Positions 44,186 to 49,704 of a stretch of DNA of 64,000 bases are shown piece after piece. The DNA comes from a virus, in the IMG/VR virus record IMGVR_UViG_3300026521_000081, positions 17,184 through 81,183 of that record; one strand, written 5' to 3'. The notes under the pieces are model-generated. The model was not told where the DNA came from. It made no database searches and worked only from the letters and a program-made list of their open reading frames with translations. Numbering within the stretch: the stretch's first letter is position 1; each line of letters starts with the position of its first letter. Position numbers and translations under genes: made by a program.

Positions 44186-44330
44186 AAAGAAACAAAAAAG
44201 AAAGACTCCTAGTGGTACACACCACTAGAAGCGAAACAGGACTACCAGTACATATGGTGAATTGAATTACTGTTAAAAAAGGAGAAAGGTCGTTTGCCTG
44301 TTTACTCACATATGTACTGGTGCTATGGTA
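44186..44330 (-). ncRNA. Candidate structured small RNA with pseudoknot
   Basis: The 329-base gap 44087-44415 holds, besides the leader at its left end, an apparent independent non-coding unit on the minus strand. After a promoter-like TATATTATTTAAATGC the RNA would contain ACCAGTACATATG (44309-44321), then AAACAGG (44297-44303), then the pyrimidine run CCTTTCTCCTTTTTT (44275-44289), then CATATGTACTGGT (44244-44256) closing a perfect 13 bp stem, then CCTGTTT (44234-44240) which can pair with AAACAGG to form a pseudoknot, and finally a CTAGTGGT/ACCACTAG terminator. The loop run is complementary to AAAGGAGAAA ribosome sites. A 64-codon frame on this strand has no ribosome site and I do not believe it. 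Confidence 0.6.
44209..44228 (-). terminator. Terminator of the candidate small RNA
   Basis: CTAGTGGT, loop ACAC, ACCACTAG, followed on the minus strand by GAGTCTTTCTTTTTTG. Confidence 0.65.
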
Positions 44331-44352
44331 GCATTTAAATAATATACGGATA
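44331..44352 (-). promoter_or_regulatory. AT-rich promoter of the candidate small RNA
   Basis: Minus strand TATATCCGTATATTATTTAA then ATGC; shares the TATATTATT core. Placed directly upstream of the stem-loop RNA. Confidence 0.5.
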
Positions 44353-44415
44353 TAAAAATACCGAACCACTTATCGTATATCGATAGACTTATGTGAAATA
44401 TTAAGGAGTAGAAAA

Positions 44416-44934
44416 ATGCCTATTATCAGAGTACATCATATTGATGAAAGGGACCTCTTAGAGAGCGACATTATTGTAAACCCAGTCTCACTCATACATA
44501 CCAGTAAGAACTGCATTAACAAGAAACTAAAGAAGATGTTTAAGAAAGAGTACCGTACGATAGATGATGCTATTAAAGTGAATGCTATTAAAGGAAAGAA
44601 GAAGCGTTCTGAGGCGATGCTGTCTTGCTTACATAGACCTATTACACCAACATCTTTTAATACGATTGTTTCTCAACATGATGGTAAAATAAAATATATC
44701 TCAACTATACCATATAAGAAGAGTAAAGAGATGAAATCGTATTTAGTCACACTAGCGAAATTATTTGAAGAAGCCAAGACATATAGCGGTGTATCTATTG
44801 GTATACCATTATATGGTGATAGCTTCGGTAGATTAAAAAAAGAAGTATTATCTATGGCGGTAAATAGTGGATATCCTGCATACATTGACGTCTACATAGA
44901 TGATACGACAAGGGATTTATTATTAGACACGTAA
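44416..44934 (+). CDS. Possible macro-domain-like protein, 172 aa
   Basis: Starts MPIIRVHHIDERDLLESDII with TTAAGGAGTAGAAAA upstream. The order DLLESDIIVNPVS near residue 20 and SIGIPLYGDSFGRLKKEVL near 128 resembles the first strand (aIVNaaN) and the SIafPaigtG loop of macro (ADP-ribose-binding) domains. No MacroD catalytic asparagines are convincing. Macro-like proteins in phages may counter ADP-ribose signalling, but that is an inference. It is the first gene of a short plus-strand pair with an HNH gene, set among minus-strand units. Confidence 0.4.
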   Translation: MPIIRVHHIDERDLLESDIIVNPVSLIHTSKNCINKKLKKMFKKEYRTIDDAIKVNAIKGKKKRSEAMLSCLHRPITPTSFNTIVSQHDGKIKYISTIPYKKSKEMKSYLVTLAKLFEEAKTYSGVSIGIPLYGDSFGRLKKEVLSMAVNSGYPAYIDVYIDDTTRDLLLDT

Positions 44935-45251
44935 GCGGTAAACAGAGTTGGCGTAGGACAAAGGCATATAAGGAATGGAGAAATAGTGTATTAGAAGAGG
45001 CAGGACATTGTTGCGATATCTGTGGTGTCAATAATAAAGTGATGCACGCACACCATATCGAAGATGCGAGCAATCACCCAGATATAAAGTTTGACGTAAA
45101 GAATGGAAAGTGCTTATGTAAAAAGCACCATACATGGTTACACATACTCTATAAGCAAGGATACAGAAAGAAGACAACAAAGAAAGACTATAAGTACTTT
45201 AAGTCATTATATAAAGCTGTAGAACGAGAAACAAAGAAGAAAACAATGTAG
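44922..45251 (+). CDS. HNH endonuclease, apparently non-canonical start
   Basis: HNH nucleases cut DNA via a beta-beta-alpha metal site. The frame shows SWRRTKAYKEWRNSVLEEAG, then CCDICG, VMHAHHIEDASNHPD and LCKKHHTWLH: two CxxC-type half-sites, the HH of the motif and the final HxxW region. The first ATG (45042) or GTG (45039) would cut off the first cysteine pair and the helix before it, whereas the open frame extends upstream to 44904 with no ATG, GTG or TTG at the right place. An ATT at 44922 lies 6-7 bases after AAGGGA and inside the end of the macro-like gene. I therefore mark 44922 tentatively; a frameshift fusion to the upstream gene or a sequence error are alternatives. Confidence 0.6.
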   Translation: MRHVSGKQSWRRTKAYKEWRNSVLEEAGHCCDICGVNNKVMHAHHIEDASNHPDIKFDVKNGKCLCKKHHTWLHILYKQGYRKKTTKKDYKYFKSLYKAVERETKKKTM

Positions 45252-45257
45252 GTATCT

Positions 45258-45278
45258 GTATCTGACGTTAAGATACAA
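45258..45278 (+). terminator. Terminator after the HNH gene
   Basis: TGTATCT, loop GACGTTA, AGATACA, then TATTTTTCTTAAT shortly downstream on the plus strand. Confidence 0.55.
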
Positions 45279-45336
45279 CGTATATTCAATATTTTTCTTA
45301 ATATAATGTAATATAATTAAAAAAAGTATTTGCTGT

Positions 45337-45361
45337 GGATGATGACTACTCGTCATCATCC
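45337..45361 (-). terminator. Terminator overlapping a stop codon
   Basis: GGATGATGAC, loop TACTC, GTCATCATCC; contains the stop at 45346; minus strand continues ACTTTTTTTAATT. Confidence 0.75.
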
Positions 45362-45888
45362 ATGTTCCTCATTACCTCCCTTATTTTTTTATAGACGGTT
45401 TTATAGTCGTCGCCATCATAACCTCTTGCGGCGGCTTTTAATACCGCCTTCTTATCCTCATGACCGAACTGTGGGACCACTAATTTACTGACCCCAAAGC
45501 ATTCACGTCTGAATGCGTTTAACGTGCGTGTACACGCACGTGTCAAGGTATGAGCCTTGACATTATTTGAAATGTGGGTGGTGTACTTTTCGTACTCCGT
45601 ATTACACATCTCAAATAATTCGTCTGGAATTATCACAGTTTTATACTGTGTAATCCCAAACTTTTTATTCAGATAGAGAATGTGACGTCTCACATTCTCT
45701 ACCTCTGCCTCTTTTGGAATATACCCAATATTGGGTATATTCCAAAGAAGCTCCTCTGTTAATTTTAAAAGACCCACTTCGAAGAAGTGGTCTTTCTCAC
45801 CATCAGTCGCGTAGACTGAAGCGACTACGCGACTCGTTAAATCGATGTGGTTAAAAACCACATCGACTCCCAATATTAAACATTTCAT
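45346..45888 (-). CDS. Unknown protein, 180 aa, hairpin-saturated coding sequence
   Basis: Starts MKCLILGVDVVFNHIDLTSR with AAAGGAGAAATT before the ATG. The first strand (LILGVDVV) faintly recalls RNase H-fold proteins but the acids that would confirm it are not clear. The coding DNA holds 14 inverted repeats almost end to end: e.g. TCGATGTGGTT/AACCACATCGA (45842-45866), AGTCGCGTAG/CTACGCGACT (45805-45834), AAAGACCCACTTC/GAAGTGGTCTTT (45768-45795), a perfect 34-base palindrome with arm TTTGGAATATACCCAAT (45713-45746), AGAGAATGTGA/TCACATTCTCT (45675-45700), CACAGT/ACTGTG (45634-45650), TGTCAAGG/CCTTGACA (45541-45562), ACGTGCGTGTACACGCACGT (45522-45541), GCATTCA/TGAATGC (45499-45516). It is GC-richer than typical neighbours. 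Confidence 0.75.
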   Translation of the reverse strand: MKCLILGVDVVFNHIDLTSRVVASVYATDGEKDHFFEVGLLKLTEELLWNIPNIGYIPKEAEVENVRRHILYLNKKFGITQYKTVIIPDELFEMCNTEYEKYTTHISNNVKAHTLTRACTRTLNAFRRECFGVSKLVVPQFGHEDKKAVLKAAARGYDGDDYKTVYKKIREVMRNMDDDE

Positions 45889-45951
45889 AATTTCTCCTTT
45901 ATTATTAAGTGGGTTATGAAGCCCATAATGTTAGCTTCTACGAAGCACAGC
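45889..45951 (-). promoter_or_regulatory. Type I 5' hairpin leader
   Basis: Minus strand AAATTGCTGT, stem GCTTC-GTA-GAAGC (45934-45946), TAAC, then a second weak hairpin (TGGG/CCCA) and CACTTAATAATAAAGGAG. The final 25 bases before the ATG are identical to those of gene 48452-48733. Confidence 0.6.
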
Positions 45952-45978
45952 AATTTAATTACACCATAATAATATATA
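45952..45978 (-). promoter_or_regulatory. AT-rich early-type promoter
   Basis: Minus strand TATATATTATTATGGTGTAA then TTAAATT; same core as the other copies and almost identical to the site at 48798. Confidence 0.6.
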
Positions 45979-46025
45979 GGTAAAGGTGTTTGCATACAGA
46001 TTCTATTATAAGAAAAGAAAAAAAT

Positions 46026-46055
46026 ATGGTTAGCCAGCAGATGCTGGCTAACCAT
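46026..46055 (-). terminator. Terminator of the 26-residue gene
   Basis: ATGGTTAGCCAGCA, GA, TGCTGGCTAACCAT: 14 bp perfect stem touching the stop codon, followed by ATTTTTTTCTTTTC on the minus strand. Confidence 0.75.
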
Positions 46056-46135
46056 TATGTGAAGTCTAGTAGTGGGTGTACACTCCCCCCACCATTGCTT
46101 TCTTCTTCTTCTTCGTATCCATAGAATAACTTCAT
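46055..46135 (-). CDS. Very small acidic peptide, 26 aa
   Basis: A frame of 26 codons begins MKLFYGYEEEEESNGGGSV at 46135 and ends TAA at 46055. AAAGGCAACAAT precedes the ATG. The unit is complete: AT-rich promoter at 46231, type II pseudoknot leader, ribosome site, short frame and a strong terminator overlapping its stop. That arrangement makes a translated micropeptide, or a leader peptide within a regulatory RNA, likely. Five consecutive glutamates followed by a GGG turn are its only feature. The longer frame on this strand starting at 46172 has no ribosome site. Confidence 0.6.
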   Translation of the reverse strand: MKLFYGYEEEEESNGGGSVHPLLDFT

Positions 46136-46230
46136 ATTGTTGCCTTTCGATATTTAATATTATGCCCTCCATTACCAGCTACTGGATTATGTGCTTACAC
46201 TTATAGTACCAGACTATCTATAAATGTTTT
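46136..46230 (-). promoter_or_regulatory. Type II leader, copy C
   Basis: Minus strand: CATTTATAG (46218-46226), loop ATAGTCTGGTA (46207-46217), CTATAAGTG (46198-46206; 9 bp with one G-U), CATAATCCAG (46182-46191), GTAATG (46170-46175). Same architecture and constants as at 33.6 and 35.7 kb. Confidence 0.65.
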
Positions 46231-46257
46231 GAACTAAATTACACTACAATAATATAT
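46231..46257 (-). promoter_or_regulatory. AT-rich early-type promoter
   Basis: Minus strand ATATATTATTGTAGTGTAAT then TTAGTTC, preceded by a T-run belonging to the terminator at 46286. Confidence 0.6.
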
Positions 46258-46285
46258 GGATGAAAAAAAAGCATACACAAATATT

Positions 46286-46311
46286 GATATGGTGTCATAT
46301 GACACCATATC
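46286..46311 (-). terminator. Perfect palindromic terminator
   Basis: GATATGGTGTCAT and its exact complement; just beyond the stop at 46315, followed on the minus strand by TGCTTTTTTTTC. Confidence 0.75.
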
Positions 46312-46314
46312 ACA

Positions 46315-46884
46315 TTAAACATACTGCTTCAGTATCTTCAATCTACTCACTTCGTAATATATAGCAATAGTAGATACAACAACAGAAATACAGAACGTCA
46401 TCTCATAAGGTATGACCGATGCAACTATTGCTGAACAAATCATCACTAACTTACCATACGCACTAATACTGTCTTTTAAATCAACAATATACTCTTTCAT
46501 GTGGTCAGCAATCACTTTATCTATTCTGTTCAGAAACAGTACATTGGCAGTCATCCACACCGGACCAATAATGAGTGTGGTGTAAATGAAGTAATTATGG
46601 TCTATAAACCATAGACTTATCACAGCTGGGTAGAATACACCTATCACTAATAATACCTTATATAGTGTCAGTAGAGACATTGAACGTACTACCCTACTGA
46701 ATATAACCAATCCAAAGATTGAGCTATATACAATATGGAGATTCATATCTAGACCTATTTGTATCAGTGCTTTACCTTGGTACGTTGTCAAGTATCCTAC
46801 AATTAGTCCATTGACCAATGTATTCAACATCTCTATAATAAAAGTAGTCCATATGTAATTGGACATCTTAATATGTTTTAACAT
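46315..46884 (-). CDS. Polytopic membrane protein, 189 aa
   Basis: Not recognised. Starts MLKHIKMSNYIWTTFIIEML with AAAGGAGAAAAG before the ATG. Five or six hydrophobic segments (e.g. LVIFSRVVRSMSLLTLYKVL region, TTLIIGPVWMTANVLF, LVMICSAIVASVIPY) separated by short polar loops, so it should lie in the inner membrane. It stands alone between its own promoter (TTTATTATTTATACGTATTA on the minus strand) and terminator. Divergent from the holin-like gene. Could act in exclusion or envelope remodelling; nothing decides. Confidence 0.65.
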   Translation of the reverse strand: MLKHIKMSNYIWTTFIIEMLNTLVNGLIVGYLTTYQGKALIQIGLDMNLHIVYSSIFGLVIFSRVVRSMSLLTLYKVLLVIGVFYPAVISLWFIDHNYFIYTTLIIGPVWMTANVLFLNRIDKVIADHMKEYIVDLKDSISAYGKLVMICSAIVASVIPYEMTFCISVVVSTIAIYYEVSRLKILKQYV

Positions 46885-46938
46885 CTTTTCTCCTTTGTTA
46901 ATACGTATAAATAATAAATAGATAAAAAAAACCGATAC

Positions 46939-46951
46939 TTTTTTGAACTTA
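46939..46951 (+). promoter_or_regulatory. Candidate late-type promoter for lysis genes
   Basis: TTTTTTGAACTTA, 15 bases before the holin-like ATG; nearly identical to TTTTTTGAATTTA at 53568. Confidence 0.4.
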
Positions 46952-46966
46952 ACAGAAAGGAATAAG

Positions 46967-47536
46967 ATGGGATTTGTGAGTACATTGTTATCATCACTTG
47001 TGAATAATGGATTTCAAGATATTGCAGACGTAGTATTTGAGAAAGGAGAAGACTTTGTAAAAGGAAAGATTAAAGACGTAACAGGGCTAGAGCTAAGTGA
47101 TAGACTAAGCGAAATGGACATCTCTAAGATTAAAGATAATGAAGAGAAGATACTCGAAACATTAGAGGAGCGAAACAGACACCAAGAAGCTATGGCACGC
47201 ATAGAGTTGAAAGAGTTAGAACTCAATCAGGAAGACAGAGAGAGTGCTAGAGAACTCAATACAGTATATATCGATTCTGATGATAAGTTCATCAGTCGGT
47301 TCTTACCTATTATGACACTCATCATTATTATACTCAGTTTCGTATTGATGACAGCTGTTATCTTTGTCACTATACCAGAAGAGAACCAACGCAATGCTAC
47401 TTATGTCATTAACCTAGTTGGGTTTATTGTCAACTCTGTTGTCATGTTCTACTATGGGAAACATAGTGCAGAGAAGAAACAGTTAGAGAAGAGAGAATCT
47501 GAAAACAGGGTAGGTGGTATTGATGTATGGAAATAA
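46967..47536 (+). CDS. Probable holin, 189 aa
   Basis: Start ATG 46967 (MGFVSTLLSSLVNNGFQDIA) with AGAAAGGAATAAG upstream. N-terminal 110 residues are soluble and charged; then two strong transmembrane helices, FLPIMTLIIIILSFVLMTAV and INLVGFIVNSVVMFYYG, then a short basic tail. This soluble-domain-plus-two-helix layout is known from phage holin-type proteins. It overlaps by 14 bases with the endolysin gene, the classical lysis pair. It would permeabilise the inner membrane to release the endolysin. Confidence 0.65.
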   Translation: MGFVSTLLSSLVNNGFQDIADVVFEKGEDFVKGKIKDVTGLELSDRLSEMDISKIKDNEEKILETLEERNRHQEAMARIELKELELNQEDRESARELNTVYIDSDDKFISRFLPIMTLIIIILSFVLMTAVIFVTIPEENQRNATYVINLVGFIVNSVVMFYYGKHSAEKKQLEKRESENRVGGIDVWK

Positions 47537-48407
47537 CAAGTACTTAAATTATGTAAAACGAGAGTTTGGAGAGAGATATTATAAAGAGTTACTGTTCATC
47601 GTAAGAAATGCTTTGGTAGATAAACTACAAGAGTCTTTAAATACTGTATCAGAAGAGCAACTCGTCGTTGATGGTGTACTAGGTGGAAAGACGATTGTGA
47701 GTCTTGGGAGTGTGTTGTCAGGAGATACACACATTATGTCCAATGTCATTAATGAAAGTCATAACGTATCTGTAACAGAGGATGACAGATTGGAGAGTGA
47801 CTTGCTAAACTTCTTAGCAGATGCAGAGGGTACAACGATGCACTACAATAGAAGAACAGAACACTCTTACACCACACCATATGGAATCTATAAGTATGAA
47901 CACCCGCATGCTGAAGTAGTCAAGTATATCGATAGTCTTTTTATCAAGTATGGACTAAACAGTCGTTCTTATAAAGATGTACGTGCAATCAATAGTAAGT
48001 TTACTGTCTTAGAGAAAAATAGAATTAAAACACTAGCCTTAAAATTCTATAAAGAGAACTTTATGGATATGCGTATCATTAACTTAGTAGATAGACATGT
48101 TGCAATTACGTTCTTGAGTATTGCTATTAATGGTGGTAAGAGTAGAGGAGTGAAGAGTATACAGAAATCTATTGGAACAGCAGTAGATGGACAGTTTGGA
48201 AAACAATCATTACATGCTCTTTCTGAGTATATTGAAAACCATACATGGAAAGCATTGAACTTTCATATGTTAGAGTATATGTTATACTTTTACAGTGGAC
48301 TGATTAAGAGAAATAAAAAGTTTGGTGTCTATAAGAACGGTTGGTACAACAGACTGAAGAAGACTGCATGTAGTCTGTTTACAGATAGGTTTAAACGAAT
48401 ACCATAA
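47523..48407 (+). CDS. Endolysin, GH108-type muramidase with peptidoglycan-binding C-terminus
   Basis: 294 residues from ATG 47523. LLNFLADAEGTTMHYN with candidate catalytic Glu102, then YTTPYGIYKYEHPHAE, match the E-G-G...tkyGI pattern of GH108 lysozymes; the C-terminal VKSIQKSIGTAVDGQFGKQSLHAL matches the PG_binding_3 pattern. The N-terminal 90 residues are extra and include QLVVDGVLGGKTIVSLGSVL, which looks like another binding-type VDGxxG segment. No signal peptide. It would digest the host wall at lysis, released by the overlapping holin-like gene. Confidence 0.75.
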   Translation: MYGNNKYLNYVKREFGERYYKELLFIVRNALVDKLQESLNTVSEEQLVVDGVLGGKTIVSLGSVLSGDTHIMSNVINESHNVSVTEDDRLESDLLNFLADAEGTTMHYNRRTEHSYTTPYGIYKYEHPHAEVVKYIDSLFIKYGLNSRSYKDVRAINSKFTVLEKNRIKTLALKFYKENFMDMRIINLVDRHVAITFLSIAINGGKSRGVKSIQKSIGTAVDGQFGKQSLHALSEYIENHTWKALNFHMLEYMLYFYSGLIKRNKKFGVYKNGWYNRLKKTACSLFTDRFKRIP

Positions 48408-48426
48408 AAAAATAAAGTATTAGTAT

Positions 48427-48448
48427 AGTGGTAGCGTATGCTACCACT
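48427..48448. terminator. Convergent terminator
   Basis: AGTGGTAGC, loop GTAT, GCTACCACT between the endolysin stop and the end of gene 48452-48733; minus strand continues ATACTAATACTTTATTTTTTT. Confidence 0.72.
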
Positions 48449-48451
48449 GTC

Positions 48452-48733
48452 CTAGAACTCTTTTACAAATTCTAATATTTTATTCATATCCCTGGAAGAT
48501 AATTTTCTTCCACACTTAATAAATCTAACACTTGTGTTATCTATCTTTAACGCATGAAGCATCATTAGTAGGTTGTTTATTCCTTTAAGAAGAGATATCT
48601 CATACTCAGCTCCCTGGAAGTCTACTACCTCAACGACTGTATCCTGTGGATATAACTCCACAGTAATTTGACGCACAGCGTCAGTTGTTGTTGTTGCACA
48701 AACAACAACATCCTCGAATTTTGCTTCTATCAT
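48452..48733 (-). CDS. Unknown protein, 93 aa, hairpin-rich coding sequence
   Basis: Start ATG 48733 (MIEAKFEDVVVCATTTTDAV), with AATAAAGGAGAAATT upstream; the longer frame from 48793 would begin inside the leader. Not recognised. The short coding DNA holds at least four inverted repeats: TGGAAGA/TCTTCCA (48493-48512), CTGTGGA/TCCACAG (48644-48663), TGACGC-ACA-GCGTCA (48669-48683) and TGTTGTTGTT/AACAACAACA (48686-48710). The leader and promoter are almost the same as those of 45346-45888. Confidence 0.65.
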   Translation of the reverse strand: MIEAKFEDVVVCATTTTDAVRQITVELYPQDTVVEVVDFQGAEYEISLLKGINNLLMMLHALKIDNTSVRFIKCGRKLSSRDMNKILEFVKEF

Positions 48734-48797
48734 AATTTCTCCTTTATTATTAAGTGGCTTATGAAACCATATGGTTAGCCTATTGATAGGCACAGCA
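48734..48797 (-). promoter_or_regulatory. Type I 5' hairpin leader
   Basis: Minus strand GAATTGCTGT, stem GCCTAT-CA-ATAGGC (48778-48791), TAAC, then a second hairpin TGGTTT-CAT-AAGCCA and CACTTAATAATAAAGGAG. Confidence 0.6.
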
Positions 48798-48823
48798 ATT
48801 CAATTACACCATAATAATATATA
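48798..48823 (-). promoter_or_regulatory. AT-rich early-type promoter
   Basis: Minus strand TATATATTATTATGGTGTAA then TTGAAT; preceded by the T-run of the terminator at 48843. Confidence 0.6.
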
Positions 48824-48842
48824 GGTAAAAAAAAAGGCATAC

Positions 48843-48865
48843 ACAGATGTACAATGTACATCTGT
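48843..48865 (-). terminator. Palindromic terminator
   Basis: ACAGATGTACA, A, TGTACATCTGT after the stop at 48870; minus strand continues GTATGCCTTTTTTTTTACC. Confidence 0.75.
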
Positions 48866-48869
48866 ATGG

Positions 48870-49310
48870 TTATGTAGCTATGGTGTCTTTACCTTGTATT
48901 CTCTTGCGTAAGTCTATGCAATACTTATAGTCTTCATAGACTTTGTTGTAGTTAAACTCACTCTTAACAAATCCAGGTATATGTTTTTTATATACTTTAA
49001 AGAGTCTACTAGAGAGTCTCTCTGACATCGTTGGTGCGTAGAGTACTGGTTTTGTATATCCGACACTGTTTGCTATCTCTGTCTTCGTTACACCAACATC
49101 CAGTAGATAATCTATGAACGGTATACCAGCATTAGCCGACTTCTTCTTTTTTGTAAAGATACATTCAAACAGACACGTCCTCATCATACCGTTATTCAAC
49201 CTCACTTTATCGTAGAGTTTCCTAGACAATACGACTAATACTGACGTGTAGGTAGAGTCGACTATTCTAGCCAACTCTCCGTAATCATTTGTATTCTTGT
49301 GCTTGCACAT
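48870..49310 (-). CDS. HTH-like array paralogue 4, 146 aa
   Basis: Start taken at ATG 49310 (MCKHKNTNDYGELARIVDST), inside the end of the preceding gene; the ribosome site is weak (GAGAAG), so coupling is likely. It ends like its neighbours with a VKSEFNYNKVYEDYKYCIDL motif, and contains a helix-turn-helix-like DVGVTKTEIANSVGYTKPVL. Last of four tandem relatives; DNA binding is inferred from the HTH-like segment. Confidence 0.6.
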   Translation of the reverse strand: MCKHKNTNDYGELARIVDSTYTSVLVVLSRKLYDKVRLNNGMMRTCLFECIFTKKKKSANAGIPFIDYLLDVGVTKTEIANSVGYTKPVLYAPTMSERLSSRLFKVYKKHIPGFVKSEFNYNKVYEDYKYCIDLRKRIQGKDTIAT

Positions 49311-49704
49311 CTTCAAACTTCTCCAGTGTCTTTAAGTAGTTATATTCAGATTCTCTAAATGCTTCTTTATGTTCCTTTAAGAAACATTTGTGTATGTCTT
49401 TTAATAAGTTGTCGTGTAGGTTGTGTACAGTGAGGTTTCCGTCCGGTTTATTTAAACCATCTCTGATAAACTTCAATCCATATCTATCTTTTAAGAAGTA
49501 ATAAATCATCAATCCTAACTCACGACTCACTTCTTTCTTTATCGTACGCTTGTACTCTATCTCTCTCACTTTATCGATATCTATAAACTCACCGTTCTCT
49601 AAGAGTGCTGACTCCCATCTACCACCATTTCTTGTGTGTGTGTTTAGTGTTGTTTTTGTTATATCTAGAATGTAGTGTGCTATCTTTGTGTGTTCAATAT
49701 TCAT
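49285..49704 (-). CDS. HTH-like array paralogue 3, 139 aa
   Basis: Starts MNIEHTKIAHYILDITKTTL with AAAGGAAACAAA upstream. C-terminal motif FLKEHKEAFRESEYNYLKTL matches its neighbours (YLEEHKEAFRKSEFNYNEDL in paralogue 1). N-terminal segment looks like a small DNA-binding helix-turn-helix of the MerR/excisionase kind (GEFIDIDKVREIEYKR as its recognition-wing part). Overlaps the genes on both sides. Confidence 0.62.
   Translation of the reverse strand: MNIEHTKIAHYILDITKTTLNTHTRNGGRWESALLENGEFIDIDKVREIEYKRTIKKEVSRELGLMIYYFLKDRYGLKFIRDGLNKPDGNLTVHNLHDNLLKDIHKCFLKEHKEAFRESEYNYLKTLEKFEDVQAQEYK

Noticed and set aside
44275-44289. AAAAAAGGAGAAAGG on the plus strand as a ribosome site for a hidden gene
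   Set aside because: No start codon follows at a usable distance; the string makes better sense as the complement of a small-RNA loop.
44175-44369. 64-codon frame on the minus strand in the gap before gene 44416
   Set aside because: No ribosome site, unnatural amino-acid composition, and it lies over the promoter, stems and terminator of the candidate small RNA.
44911-44934. Programmed -1 frameshift site joining macro-like and HNH genes
   Set aside because: TTTATTATTA lacks the X-XXY-YYZ pattern in the right frame and no strong downstream stem is visible; kept only as an alternative.
46138-46172. Long minus-strand frame starting at 46172 and running into gene 45346-45888 territory
   Set aside because: No ribosome site; it overlaps the type II leader and, in another frame, the well-supported 26-codon gene.
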